Shown: one piece after another, positions 1-8,916 of the stretch
Layout of the letters: every line of letters starts with the position of its first letter
Numbering within the stretch: position 1 is the stretch's first letter
From: JBMOLK01 sp049325575
GTDB taxonomy: Bacteria > Bacillota > Clostridia > Acetivibrionales > Acetivibrionaceae
DNA length: 64,000 nt
NCBI GenBank assembly: GCA_049325575.1
Contig: JBMOLK010000128.1
Coordinates: 21,270 to 85,269, forward strand
Direction of reading: 5' to 3'
Translations under genes and position numbers: made by a program
The notes under the pieces: generated by a model
Databases searched by the model: none
What the model was told of the DNA's origin: nothing
What the model saw: only the letters and a program-made list of their open reading frames with translations

Positions 1-1
1 T

Positions 2-229
2 ATAATGATAGCGGGAGGCCCAAAGTGCGAAACAGACCTTGATACGCTCAATATGGTATATGGTGCTCTTCAGGGAGGTGCAAAAGGTATCGTCATGGGA
101 CGGAATGTGTGGCAAAGTCCTCACCCTGACGCCCTATTATCCGCCGTATACGGCCTTATACATGAAAACATGAGTGTAAAGGAAGCAGGGGAACTGTTAG
201 AGCACGGCATACATGCAAAAAATGGTTGA
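2..229 (+). CDS. Class I aldolase, DeoC/LacD (DhnA-type) family, C-terminal fragment
   Basis: The reading frame is open from the left edge and ends with TGA at 227-229, so only the last 75 or so residues are present. An AGGPK segment followed about 24 residues later by GIVMGRNVWQ matches the phosphate-binding end of the TIM barrel in class I aldolases of the DhnA/LsrF/2-amino-3,7-dideoxyheptulosonate synthase group. The Schiff-base lysine lies in the missing upstream part, so the substrate cannot be told: fructose-bisphosphate, an aromatic-pathway precursor or an LsrF-like thiolase substrate are all possible. The internal ATG at 5 is not a credible start because it falls in the middle of the fold. 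The family call is fairly sure and the specific function is open. Confidence 0.75.
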   Translation: MMIAGGPKCETDLDTLNMVYGALQGGAKGIVMGRNVWQSPHPDALLSAVYGLIHENMSVKEAGELLEHGIHAKNG

Positions 230-579
230 TTTTTATTAAAAACCATGGAAGCGTTAAGCAGCTCAACACGCAGATAATTATGTGAATTTATTGTGTTACA
301 AACTCGAAATTTGTTATATTAAAAGCATTAGTAGGTGGCATATGTATGCCACCTATAACTTTATTTTATGCTCTAATAGATAGTAATAACTTTGGTTTTG
401 GTCAGGAAATTTATTCATGTTATGGTTAAATAGATAATACTTGTTGCGACTTGGATAAATGATGTTGTAATCATAAAAAATTGAAAAGTTAATATGAAAA
501 ATGCCTCCACATCTGATAAAAAATAATAGTAGTAATTGAGCAAATCTGTTCGCATACTAACTGCGTGGAGGTGAAATAA
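230..579. other. AT-rich intergenic region
   Basis: No convincing gene is seen between the aldolase stop and the small gene at 580. It contains the inverted repeat at 332-355, which probably ends aldolase transcription, and otherwise A+T-rich sequence in which the promoter of the small gene must lie. No promoter could be assigned with confidence. Confidence 0.5.
332..355 (+). terminator. Perfect inverted repeat, probable terminator of the aldolase gene
   Basis: The arms TAGGTGGCATA and TATGCCACCTA are exact reverse complements and almost touch, followed by AACTTTATTTTA. The stem is GC-rich within very AT-rich surroundings and lies 100 bases after the aldolase stop. The U tract is interrupted, so termination efficiency is uncertain. 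A palindromic protein-binding site is the alternative. Confidence 0.5.
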
Positions 580-741
580 ATGAATAAAGATAAACATGTT
601 CTTCCCGATATGGAAGATACTCTTTCAAACATTCTAAAGAGAGAAGCTAGGGATGCTAAAGCCAGAAAACGGAAAAAAACAATTTACGGGCCTGATAATG
701 AACCTCTCACAAGTGTTGATATTGAAGTTGGAAGAGAGTAA
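580..741 (+). CDS. Small hypothetical protein, 53 aa
   Basis: The ATG at 580 is preceded six bases upstream by a strong GGAGGTG ribosome binding site (567-573), and the frame runs to TAA at 739-741. The product is highly charged: an acidic start, a central basic cluster (RDAKARKRKK) and an acidic end (SVDIEVGRE). It has no membrane segment or cysteine. I do not recognise the family. The good ribosome binding site and the protein-like composition support a real gene. It stands alone, with the convergent EamA gene starting 40 bases further on. A small nucleic-acid-binding or regulatory protein would suit the basic patch, but that is a guess. Confidence 0.55.
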   Translation: MNKDKHVLPDMEDTLSNILKREARDAKARKRKKTIYGPDNEPLTSVDIEVGRE

Positions 742-781
742 GCTTGTAGTAAAAATATAATAATAAATACAGGGAGAGGGC

Positions 782-1687
782 CTAATTAGAGAGTTCTCTC
801 CTTGCAAAAAACGAAATAGTGATTATACCGGAAACAATGAAAATCACTCCAAGCATATGTACCCATAAGAAAGATTCACGAAGGATGATGTAGGACAATA
901 TAACAGAACTAACGGGCATAAATCCGGTATATATTGCTGCCGTACTGGCTGGGACCTTTGATACACCTCGAAACCATAAAATATAGGCCAATGATGTGAC
1001 AACAATACCATAGTATACTATGTAGGACCAATGTTTATAATCAATCAGCAAAAAGTCGACATATCTAATCTCAATTAGTGATATCGGCAAAAACAGTATA
1101 AAGGCAAATAAAGTAACAAAAGTTGTTCCGCTTAGGGAAGAAACAGTTTTTGAAGTCATTTTTCTTAAAATAGTCAAAAGAGCCTCGCCTGTAACAGCAA
1201 AAAGTACTAACAAATTGCCAAGTAAAGGGTATAGGCCTTTTGCGGAAAAGTTCACTATATTTACTGAATTTATAGCTAATACGCCTATGGTGGTTATTAA
1301 GACTCCAAGAATTTTATACCGTGCTATGTTTTCTCTTAGAAAAGCGAAAGATAGTACTGCAACAATAGCAGGAGTAGTGCTTGTTATTATTCCGCTTTCA
1401 ACAGCTGTAGTGTACTTTAAGCCATACATTATGAATACCCTGAACAGAAACATTCCTGATAGAGCCTGTAAAAACAGTATACATAGATCTCTTTTTTTGA
1501 TAATATAAAACTTTTTATCGGTGGCAAAGCATACTGGTATAAGAATAAGCAACGCAAATGCAAGGCTTAGACTTTGTGACAGGAATACCGGCAAACTGCC
1601 TGTTATCAACTTGCCTACCACTACAGAACTTCCTGCTATGGCTGATGCAGAACACAGTTCAAGGCTAGATATAAATTTATTATACAT
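782..1687 (-). CDS. EamA/DMT-family transporter
   Basis: A 301-residue hydrophobic protein with about ten predicted membrane helices in two EamA repeats, the usual architecture of drug/metabolite transporters that export amino acids, nucleosides or other small molecules. A typical conserved stretch, YTTAVESGIITSTTPAIVA, sits in the first repeat near helix 3-4, and the second repeat contains VPASTAAIYTGFMPVSSV. The ATG at 1687 is preceded by GGAAGTGAAG. It is divergent from a MocR-type regulator starting at 1802. This pairing is common and suggests that the regulator controls the exporter in response to a PLP-reactive ligand such as an amino acid. The substrate is unknown. Confidence 0.85.
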   Translation of the reverse strand: MYNKFISSLELCSASAIAGSSVVVGKLITGSLPVFLSQSLSLAFALLILIPVCFATDKKFYIIKKRDLCILFLQALSGMFLFRVFIMYGLKYTTAVESGIITSTTPAIVAVLSFAFLRENIARYKILGVLITTIGVLAINSVNIVNFSAKGLYPLLGNLLVLFAVTGEALLTILRKMTSKTVSSLSGTTFVTLFAFILFLPISLIEIRYVDFLLIDYKHWSYIVYYGIVVTSLAYILWFRGVSKVPASTAAIYTGFMPVSSVILSYIILRESFLWVHMLGVIFIVSGIITISFFARRELSN

Positions 1688-1801
1688 TTTTACTTCACTT
1701 CCTTACTTATTTTGTTTTTTATATAATATAACAGGTGATAAGTGGTTAGTTGAAGATCCAATTTGATTATTTTTTTTAGTACCAATTCCAAGGAGGAGTA
1801 T

Positions 1802-3214
1802 ATGTTTTGGCTGAATATCCATAAAGCATCCGGAGTTCCGCTGACTAAGCAGGTATATGAACAAATACGCTCAAGGATACTTAAAGGCGAGCTTAAAAAA
1901 GGTGAAAGGCTTGCATCGTCCCGTGAATTGGCCATTAACCTGGGTGTATCGAGGAATGTTGTAATAGAAGCCTATGAGCAGCTTGAGGCAGAGGGATTTG
2001 TTAAAAGTTTATTGGGCTCGGGTACTTATGTTGCTGAAGGTGCTTATCTTGGTGAACTAAGCACAAGCAATACAGATAACGCAGGAACCACCTTTAGTAA
2101 AAATAAACCTCATGTAGAAATAATAGATTTCAGGTCGGGTACTCCTGCACTGGATCTATTTCCTTTCAAGAAATGGGGACAGTTACTTAATAATAATTGT
2201 ATTTATACCACAGCTTCAGAATTTGGTTACGGAAAACCACAGGGATGCGAAAAATTAAGACAGGTTCTCTCGCATTACCTTATAAGAACAAGGGGAGTTA
2301 ATTGCAGTTCTGACCAGATAATTGTAACTACAGGAGCTGTTCAGGCTCTACAGTTTGTTACAAGTCTTTTTCTTTCAGCAGGTGATGAAATTGTCCTGGA
2401 GGATCCCTCCAATTACGATCTTCAAAGAATATTGACATATACAGGAGCATCCATCCGTCCAATACCTGTTGATGAACAAGGGATCGTAACAAACCTTTTA
2501 TCACAGGGCAAAATTCCGAGGTTCATCTATGTGACTCCTTCCCACCAGTTTCCCATAGGTGGAACTTTAACAATTCAGAGGCGTATTGAACTTATAAAAT
2601 ATGCAAGAGAAACAGGGTGCTACATTGTAGAGGATGATTATGACAGTGAATTCCGTTATGAAGGTCCGCCTATAAGCTCTCTCCAGGGGTTGGACCCCGA
2701 CAGGGTAATATATATAGGTACGTTCAGCAAAATAATGTTTCCTGCACTCCGGATTGGCTATATGGTACTTCCGACACAGTTTATAAAGAGGTGCTGCAGC
2801 TTGAAGCGACATGCTGACTTTCAGACTCCTATACTTGACCAGCTCGCTTTGGCGGATTTTATTGAAGAAGGTTTACTGGAGCGCCATATATCAAGAATGA
2901 AGAAAGTCTATTTAAAGCGCCGTCAAAAGCTTATTGAGTCCCTTGAGACCTATTTTAAGGGTCGGCACAAGATAATGGGAAGGTCAACAGGTCTGCATAT
3001 GGCTGCAGAATTTGATTTTTTACCATTTACGGGTTATTGCAACTGTCTTAAAAAAGCAGGAGTTCGTGTTTATCCTGTTGAAATACATTCAATTATTAAA
3101 GGAAATAACCTTGATAAATTGATTTTAGGCTATGGAAACCTGACTGAAGAACAGATAGGCGAGGGTATAAAGCGTATGAAAGAGGCTTTTAAGCAAAAGA
3201 TGAAGGGTATATAA
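1802..3214 (+). CDS. MocR/GabR-type PLP-dependent transcriptional regulator
   Basis: Residues 1-75 form a GntR-type winged helix-turn-helix (QIRSRILKGELKKGERLASS, then LAINLGVSRNVVIEAYEQL). Residues from about 110 to the end form a fold-type I aminotransferase domain. The expected PLP lysine is Lys310 in GTFSKIMFPALR, with the partner aspartate in IVEDDYDSEFRY. I chose the ATG at 1802 because AAGGAGGAG lies at 1790-1797. An in-frame TTG or ATG further up lacks a site. The product of 470 residues is normal for MocR proteins such as GabR and PdxR. It faces the EamA transporter across about 115 bases, so the two probably share a control region and the regulator probably governs the exporter. The ligand is unknown. 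Confidence 0.88.
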   Translation: MFWLNIHKASGVPLTKQVYEQIRSRILKGELKKGERLASSRELAINLGVSRNVVIEAYEQLEAEGFVKSLLGSGTYVAEGAYLGELSTSNTDNAGTTFSKNKPHVEIIDFRSGTPALDLFPFKKWGQLLNNNCIYTTASEFGYGKPQGCEKLRQVLSHYLIRTRGVNCSSDQIIVTTGAVQALQFVTSLFLSAGDEIVLEDPSNYDLQRILTYTGASIRPIPVDEQGIVTNLLSQGKIPRFIYVTPSHQFPIGGTLTIQRRIELIKYARETGCYIVEDDYDSEFRYEGPPISSLQGLDPDRVIYIGTFSKIMFPALRIGYMVLPTQFIKRCCSLKRHADFQTPILDQLALADFIEEGLLERHISRMKKVYLKRRQKLIESLETYFKGRHKIMGRSTGLHMAAEFDFLPFTGYCNCLKKAGVRVYPVEIHSIIKGNNLDKLILGYGNLTEEQIGEGIKRMKEAFKQKMKGI

Positions 3215-3255
3215 ATATACATATATACTGTTTGTCTGTGTTATAGCATCAAATA

Positions 3256-3290
3256 AAAAAAAGCGATTGTATATTAATACTTTCGCTTTT
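3256..3290. terminator. Bidirectional terminator between mocR-like gene and dps-like gene
   Basis: AAAAGCGA and TTCGCTTTT pair across a 15-base AT-rich loop, with A runs on the left and T runs on the right, so it can act on both strands. It lies between two convergent genes. Confidence 0.65.
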
Positions 3291-3357
3291 GTAATTCTAT
3301 GAATAACACTGAAGGCCATGTTTGTACGGTTTCAGTCATTTATAGTTTATAAAATGG

Positions 3358-4101
3358 TTACTGAAGTTTATTATCTGAACTTACATAGCCATCACCGGCT
3401 ATATCATTTCGGTTATCTATTAAATGAGTCATACCTCTTACCAAAGTATCATCTTCAAGTACACTATACAGATGATAGCCAAGGTCCTCCCGGTCTCTTA
3501 ATACCTCCTGAAGGACTTCTTCAGTTCCATAATCATCAAGTTCTTTAGCTCTTGCTATTTGTTTGCGCATCATTTCCTGTAATTTTAACTCATGCTCAAG
3601 GTCATTGCGGATGAAGTCTCTCATAGTGTAGCGGCCCTCAACCTCATGCTTGATATAGGAAAGTTCATGCTGTGTCACAGGATGTGCTGTTGGTACACCC
3701 CCAAGTCTTGCTACCCTTTCCCCAATCATATCAATATGTTTTTGGGTTTTTTCCCTGTGTTCATCCAGGAGATGGTGCAAGCTTAAGAATGCTTCCGCTC
3801 CTTCAGTCAACCAGTGGTGTTTGTTATACTGGTGCAGAGCAACAGTCAACGCACACTGGTGATCATCAAGCATTAATGCCATTTCCTTCCTTACTTCATA
3901 CGGCAGGCCTATTCCTGCTCCTTCCTGCTTAACGGTACGGGGTTGCTGCCTTAAAACCATGTTGTGATTGCTGGAATGACCGGGCATATTGGCATTAAAG
4001 CCGGATTTATCAAGATTGAACTTGCCTTCAAAGTTGGTCATGCCAGTCATGACGTTCTTAATATCCTTAGGTACGTTGTTATTTGTTTGTCTTTGTTCCA
4101 T
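3358..4101 (-). CDS. Dps-like ferritin-family protein with extended N-terminus
   Basis: The core (about residues 65-225) carries the Dps dinuclear-site signature: HHW at 95-97, HLLDEH at 110-115 and DMIGERV around 124-130, followed by LGGVP. Dps proteins form dodecamers that oxidise ferrous iron with peroxide, store ferric oxide and often protect DNA. At 247 residues it is longer than the usual 150-180. The extra sequence is a polar N-terminal tail of about 60 residues (TNNN, HSSNHN, RQQPRTVKQ) and a short C-terminal extension. Such tails mediate DNA binding or assembly in several long Dps variants, but that is inference here. The ATG at 4101 follows GGGAGGTTC. It stands alone between convergent and divergent neighbours. 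Confidence 0.8.
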   Translation of the reverse strand: MEQRQTNNNVPKDIKNVMTGMTNFEGKFNLDKSGFNANMPGHSSNHNMVLRQQPRTVKQEGAGIGLPYEVRKEMALMLDDHQCALTVALHQYNKHHWLTEGAEAFLSLHHLLDEHREKTQKHIDMIGERVARLGGVPTAHPVTQHELSYIKHEVEGRYTMRDFIRNDLEHELKLQEMMRKQIARAKELDDYGTEEVLQEVLRDREDLGYHLYSVLEDDTLVRGMTHLIDNRNDIAGDGYVSSDNKLQ

Positions 4102-4244
4102 AAAGAACCTCCCATTCTTTAATTTGAATTTTATATTTCGAATATTATTATTTCAATTTATGAAAAATATATATATATTTAATGCAAAAACAAAAAATAA
4201 ATGAAATTGTTAAGAACAAATAATTCTAACAGCTCGGAGGGTTT

Positions 4245-4694
4245 ATGAAGATAGAGGGGTATTTTGGAAATATAAAAACGGCAAATGAAGCCGTATCAAA
4301 AATTAAAAGCTTAGGACTTAACAATGCTGTTGTAGACATAAATGACCACTATGTGGATGACAGAAACGTAGTAACAAATTTGCCCGGTACTGAGACAAGT
4401 GTAAGTAACTCTGGTTTGGTATTGGAGTCAGACGATATAACTTTTAATATGGCCAAGGCTCCGCTCGAGGGTGCAAGCCCCATGGTCAGCGGAATAGGAA
4501 ACTTTGAAGAAATTGCCGATGTAAAGTGCAAAGTAATAGTAGAAGCCGATGACGGCAGTGCAGAAAGGGTAGAAAAAATTATAAAAAGTATGGGAGGGGA
4601 ATTGGATAATCCCAATATAGATAAACCTAAAATGAGAAACGAAAGAGATATTATGTTATATAACGTACTTGACGAGATACGAAGAAATACGTAA
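4245..4694 (+). CDS. Hypothetical protein, 149 aa
   Basis: The ATG at 4245 follows CGGAGG at 4235-4240. The first 30 residues (EGYFGNIKTANEAVSKIKSLG) and a later segment (KCKVIVEADDGSAERVEKIIKSMGG) both look like a beta strand followed by a helix that pairs sequence features. This resembles the ferredoxin-like repeats of general-stress proteins that modulate membrane or DNA functions. The middle is low in structure (SVSNSGLVLESDD). There is no signal peptide or membrane helix, so it should be cytoplasmic. I do not recognise a named family. It converges on the chemoreceptor gene with only six bases between the stops, where GTAAAA and TTTTAC form a weak hairpin. Confidence 0.7.
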   Translation: MKIEGYFGNIKTANEAVSKIKSLGLNNAVVDINDHYVDDRNVVTNLPGTETSVSNSGLVLESDDITFNMAKAPLEGASPMVSGIGNFEEIADVKCKVIVEADDGSAERVEKIIKSMGGELDNPNIDKPKMRNERDIMLYNVLDEIRRNT

Positions 4695-4700
4695 AAAACA

Positions 4701-6212
4701 TCATGTTTTACCAGAAGGGTCTAAAAGCTTCTTTGAAAACTTTTCTACATTTTCTATTGAAGTTGATACCTGTTGGAGAGACACCAGCTGATTTTCTGCG
4801 GCTTCAGCAATACTCTTAAGTTCGGACAGACTTTTAGAATTTATATCGCATAAATTTTTGACTATTTCAGCAATCTTATCTCCATTTTTTGATACACTCT
4901 GTGTGAGATTGGTAGCACCTTGAATCTTATCATTTACTTCTTCACTGGCTACAGAAATCATTTCAAATGCGTTTACTGAATTATTTATAACTTCCATGCT
5001 CTTAGATACCAGTCCGGCAGTTGTGTCTATATCTTTTACAGCCAAATCGGTTTCAGTAAGTATATCTTTGATCATCTGTGAAATTTCCTGAGCAGATTTA
5101 TGGGATTGTTCAGCAAGCTTTTTTACTTCACTGGCAACTACAGCAAAACCTTTTCCATATTCACCGGCTTTTGCAGACTCTATGGATGCATTAAGAGCAA
5201 GAAGGCTTGTATTATTTGCAATCGCTGTAATGACTTCCGCTACCTTGTTTATTTGACTTGTTCTTTCTTTAAGGCTGTAAATAGTATTCTTGGTTTTAAT
5301 AGTGTTGTCACTTATAATACGTATTTCATCTATAGTGTTTTTAATTGACGATTTACTGTCGTCAGTCATTATTTTGAGCTGCTGCGAAATACTTGAAACA
5401 AATATGTATTCTTTAGCAACTTCATCCAGGTCTTCTGATATACTGACAGCTGCTTTTGTTGCATCACTAATGAAGCTCAAAGTTTCATTAGAGCCTGCGG
5501 AGATATCACTTGCACTTGCAGCAATTTGCTTGCTTGCTTGAAGAGTTTGCTTTGACATCTGCGATACTTCGTTTATAGAACTGACTAAACCGTCCGAAAC
5601 TTTTGAAGTTTCTTCGATTATACAGGATAAACTTTGCAATGACTTTTCCTGTTCACTAAATGTTTTCATCATTCCACTAAATAGCTTTTTAGAGCTTTGT
5701 GAAAGTACAATAACAATAGAAGCACAAACCAGGACTTCAGCAATCCTGATAATAGACATACTAAACCAATTTTCCTGGTAAACCTGTGGTAAAAGCTTGT
5801 ATCCAAATAAAGACGATGCTATGATAAGTAAGAGAGTCAATAGAGTAGAATATATTGTAAGCTTAAATGAAAAATACAGGCTTGCAGTGGCAATAACAAG
5901 TAACCATAATGCACCTGTTTTATTTGCACTAGCCACATTGGCAAGTCCCAAACTTAAGGCGAGAATTGTAATAATAAAGTATTTTATCCATCCCCCTTGC
6001 TTTTTAAGAACCAGTGTTACCAGAGGAATAGTAATAATCGACAGGTGAATAATGAAAACAGCTGTTTTAAGAAAAGATGCTCTTACAGGGGTCCACTCAA
6101 AAAGGATATATAAATCACACAGAACCATTATTATACTAAAGACCGCCATTATTTTACCTATAATGAGGTTGGAGCGTGCTTCGTTTTTGAATAGAATGTC
6201 CTCTTTATTCAT
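4701..6212 (-). CDS. Methyl-accepting chemotaxis protein
   Basis: The N-terminal 180 residues hold about six hydrophobic helices with short loops, so the sensor is the membrane bundle itself rather than a large extracellular domain. There is no clear HAMP domain. Residues about 190-500 form the long antiparallel coiled coil of a chemoreceptor signalling domain, with the highly conserved hairpin tip around residues 330-360 (NNTSLLALNASIESAKAGE, then GKGFAVVASEVKKLAEQS) that contacts CheA and CheW. It would feed the chemotaxis kinase from the membrane. The ligand is unknown. The ATG at 6212 is preceded by AAGGAGTG. No other chemotaxis gene lies nearby. Confidence 0.9.
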   Translation of the reverse strand: MNKEDILFKNEARSNLIIGKIMAVFSIIMVLCDLYILFEWTPVRASFLKTAVFIIHLSIITIPLVTLVLKKQGGWIKYFIITILALSLGLANVASANKTGALWLLVIATASLYFSFKLTIYSTLLTLLLIIASSLFGYKLLPQVYQENWFSMSIIRIAEVLVCASIVIVLSQSSKKLFSGMMKTFSEQEKSLQSLSCIIEETSKVSDGLVSSINEVSQMSKQTLQASKQIAASASDISAGSNETLSFISDATKAAVSISEDLDEVAKEYIFVSSISQQLKIMTDDSKSSIKNTIDEIRIISDNTIKTKNTIYSLKERTSQINKVAEVITAIANNTSLLALNASIESAKAGEYGKGFAVVASEVKKLAEQSHKSAQEISQMIKDILTETDLAVKDIDTTAGLVSKSMEVINNSVNAFEMISVASEEVNDKIQGATNLTQSVSKNGDKIAEIVKNLCDINSKSLSELKSIAEAAENQLVSLQQVSTSIENVEKFSKKLLDPSGKT

Positions 6213-6724
6213 TTTATATGTTCACTCCTTAAAATGAAAAGACTTTAAGCTGCTGTATAAGCTAAAGGTTATACGGTATATGGTTTTGCTTAATGAAAAG
6301 AATAAAAAAGTTAAAAACTAATATATTAGCACTTATGGATACAACCTTAAATACCCAGTACATTTTCTGACTTGTGAAGCTGTTATAAGGTTTAAACCAC
6401 TGAATTACAAAATGATTACACTAAGAACAATTGAAGAATCTTGAACATGGTTTAATAAATCTACAATTTAAATTCTATGAAAAACACAGCCTTCTGTCAA
6501 GCAGAGTAAAGTCTCTTTTCTAGGCAATAGCAACTAATAGCTTATAATATATCCCTGCAATATTAAAAATCTCTATATGAGAAATAATTGCAGAATTTGT
6601 TTTAGGATTATATAGCGCAAATCTCTTAAGAATATAATATCCTATCTGGACATAGTGATCTATTATGAATATAATCACCTTATATAAAAAAGATACAAGT
6701 TTATAAAAAAGGTGGCTGATTACA
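6213..6724. other. Divergent intergenic region upstream of the GH52 gene
   Basis: About 510 bases of A+T-rich sequence between two divergent genes. An imperfect inverted repeat at about 6555-6593 (CTGCAATATT and AATAATTGCAG) could be an operator or a leader hairpin. A TATAAT lies at 6633-6638 but without a matching -35. No gene, known riboswitch or clear catabolite site was found. Confidence 0.4.
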
Positions 6725-8839
6725 GTGAAAAATATCTTCTTTAATGCCCATCATTCTCCGATAGGGGCTTTTTCAAGTTTTACTCTGGGATTCAAAGGTG
6801 CCAAAGGCGGTTTAGGGTTGGAGCTGGGAAAGCCAGCCGATCAAAATATATATATAGGGTTGGAATCCAATGAGGGAGAGTACTACGAAGCATTTCCTTT
6901 CTTTGAGTATTCTAAAGACGAGAGCAAAAGATTCGATATAGAAAAAACGGATAATAACACTGAAAGGAGTCTTGCTGTCATACCTTTTAAAGATAGTATG
7001 ATAAAAAGGGAATATAGTATTGGAACAGATTCATGGCATGCAAAGGATTTGAGTTTTACTGTATTTTCCCCGGTCTGCCCGATTCCTGACCCGGAGCTGG
7101 CAGAGGAAGCTTTGCTTAAAAGGGTACTGCTACCGGCTGTGTTTATTGAAATGACTGTAGATAACACGCAAGGGAAAAAAGCCAGGAGAGCATTTCTGGG
7201 CTATGAAGGAAATGACCCCTATACCGGTATGAGAAAGCTTAAAGGCACAGATGGCAGTAAAATTACCGGTATAGGCCAGGGGCGAAGTACTGCAATAGTA
7301 TCCTCCGACCCGGGTGTAAAACCTGTTTTGGGATTTAGTATTGAATATGTACTTAAGAATGCAATGGAAAACAATTGGACATTTGGTCTTGGTAACTGTG
7401 GAGCACTTATAATAGATACACCTCCAGGACAAAAATCGACTTACCGGTTTGCTGTATGTTTTTATAAGGGAGGCATAGTAACTTCCGGAATTAATGCTTC
7501 ATATTATTATTCAAGGTTTTTTGACTGTATTGAAGAAGTTGCCCTATATGCCATGGATAACTATAATACCATAACTAACGCTTGCAGGGAATCAAACAAT
7601 ATTATAGAAAGCAGCAGACTCTCCGAAAATCAAAGATTTATGATAACTCATTCAATCCGAAGCTACTATGGTAGTACGGAGCTTCTGGATTACTGCGGGA
7701 AGCCTTTTTGGATTGTAAATGAGGGTGAATACCGCATGATAAATACACTTGACTTGACTATTGACCAGATATTCTATGAGCTTAAAATGAACCCGTGGAC
7801 TATAAGAAATGTTTTGGATATGTATTTGGAGCGTTTCAGCTATCGAGATAATGTAACTTTTGCCCATGATAGTAAGGAATATCCAGGGGGGATTAGTTTT
7901 ACACATGACATGGGAGTTGCCAATATAGTGTCAGAGCCGGGTTATTCCTCATATGAAATGAGTGGCCTGGATGGATGTTTTTCGTACATGACCCATGAGC
8001 AGCTTGTGAATTGGAGCTTATGTGCAGCCGTATATGTGGAACAGACAGGTGATAGACAGTGGCTAAAGAAGAATTTACATATTTTAGTTGAGTGCTTTGA
8101 GAGTATGCTGAACAGAGATAATGCAGACCCAGGAAAGCGTGACGGCATAATGAGCATGGAAAGCATCCGTACCATGGGAGGAGCAGAAATAACAACCTAT
8201 GACAGTCTTGATACTTCTCTAGGCCAGGCTAGAAACAACATATACCTGGCAGGTAAGTGTTGGGCCCTATACGTGGCATTTGGAAAGCTATTTAAGGAGG
8301 AAGGAATGCTTGATCTTTCAAGGCAGTCATTCTTGCAGGCTAAGAAATGTGCAGATACTATCATAGCTCATGTTACGGATGAAGGTTTTATTCCTGCGGT
8401 TTTAGGAGAAGGGAATTACTCCAGAATAATTCCTGCAGTAGAGGGATTAGTTTTCCCCTATTTTACAAACTGCAGGGAAGCACTGCGGTTTGATGGGGAG
8501 TTTGGGGAGTATATTCTGGCACTTATAAGACATTTGGAGAATATACTGGTACCTGGAACCTGCCTGTTTGAAGACGGTGGTTGGAAGCTTTCATCCACAA
8601 GCAATAATTCCTGGCTTAGTAAGATATATTTATGCCAGTTTATTGCAAGGCATATACTTAGGATAAAGTATGATATACAGGGAAAAGATGCGGATGCTGC
8701 ACATGTTGAGTGGCTTACACATACAGAACACTCATATTGGTGCTTTAGTGACCAGATTATTTCAGGCATTATTTCAGGAAGCAAATATTACCCGAGGGGT
8801 GTTACCAGTATCCTCTGGCTTGAGGAAGAGAGCCAATAA
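6725..8839 (+). CDS. Glycoside hydrolase family 52 beta-xylosidase
   Basis: The whole 704-residue chain resembles the Geobacillus stearothermophilus GH52 beta-xylosidases, both in length and in segments such as NAHHSPIGAFSSFTLGF at the start, GISFTHDMGVAN in the middle and SKYYPRGVTSILWLEEE at the end. By comparison with those retaining enzymes, Glu333 in VNEGEYRM should be the nucleophile and Asp493 in TTYDSLDTSLGQARNN the acid/base. There is no signal peptide or dockerin, so it should act in the cytoplasm and release xylose from imported xylo-oligosaccharides. It starts at GTG 6725 behind AAAAAAGGTGG. It is monocistronic, bounded by a strong terminator, and no xylose pathway or xylan transporter gene is adjacent. 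Confidence 0.95.
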   Translation: MKNIFFNAHHSPIGAFSSFTLGFKGAKGGLGLELGKPADQNIYIGLESNEGEYYEAFPFFEYSKDESKRFDIEKTDNNTERSLAVIPFKDSMIKREYSIGTDSWHAKDLSFTVFSPVCPIPDPELAEEALLKRVLLPAVFIEMTVDNTQGKKARRAFLGYEGNDPYTGMRKLKGTDGSKITGIGQGRSTAIVSSDPGVKPVLGFSIEYVLKNAMENNWTFGLGNCGALIIDTPPGQKSTYRFAVCFYKGGIVTSGINASYYYSRFFDCIEEVALYAMDNYNTITNACRESNNIIESSRLSENQRFMITHSIRSYYGSTELLDYCGKPFWIVNEGEYRMINTLDLTIDQIFYELKMNPWTIRNVLDMYLERFSYRDNVTFAHDSKEYPGGISFTHDMGVANIVSEPGYSSYEMSGLDGCFSYMTHEQLVNWSLCAAVYVEQTGDRQWLKKNLHILVECFESMLNRDNADPGKRDGIMSMESIRTMGGAEITTYDSLDTSLGQARNNIYLAGKCWALYVAFGKLFKEEGMLDLSRQSFLQAKKCADTIIAHVTDEGFIPAVLGEGNYSRIIPAVEGLVFPYFTNCREALRFDGEFGEYILALIRHLENILVPGTCLFEDGGWKLSSTSNNSWLSKIYLCQFIARHILRIKYDIQGKDADAAHVEWLTHTEHSYWCFSDQIISGIISGSKYYPRGVTSILWLEEESQ

Positions 8840-8873
8840 AAATATTGATTTGTGAAGTGTGGACCAAATCAAA

Positions 8874-8902
8874 AAAAGCCGGAGAGTTATCTCCGGCTTT
8901 TT
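8874..8902. terminator. Strong bidirectional terminator
   Basis: GCCGGAGA and TCTCCGGC pair around a GTTA loop, flanked by a run of A on the left and TTTTT on the right. It separates the rightward GH52 gene from the leftward Na/Pi gene and can serve both. Confidence 0.9.
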
Positions 8903-8916
8903 GTCAGCGTGTGCTA

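Noticed and set aside
6725..8839. GH94 cellobiose or cellodextrin phosphorylase
   Set aside because: First suspected because of the length and cellulosomal context, but the motifs and both ends match GH52 beta-xylosidases throughout.
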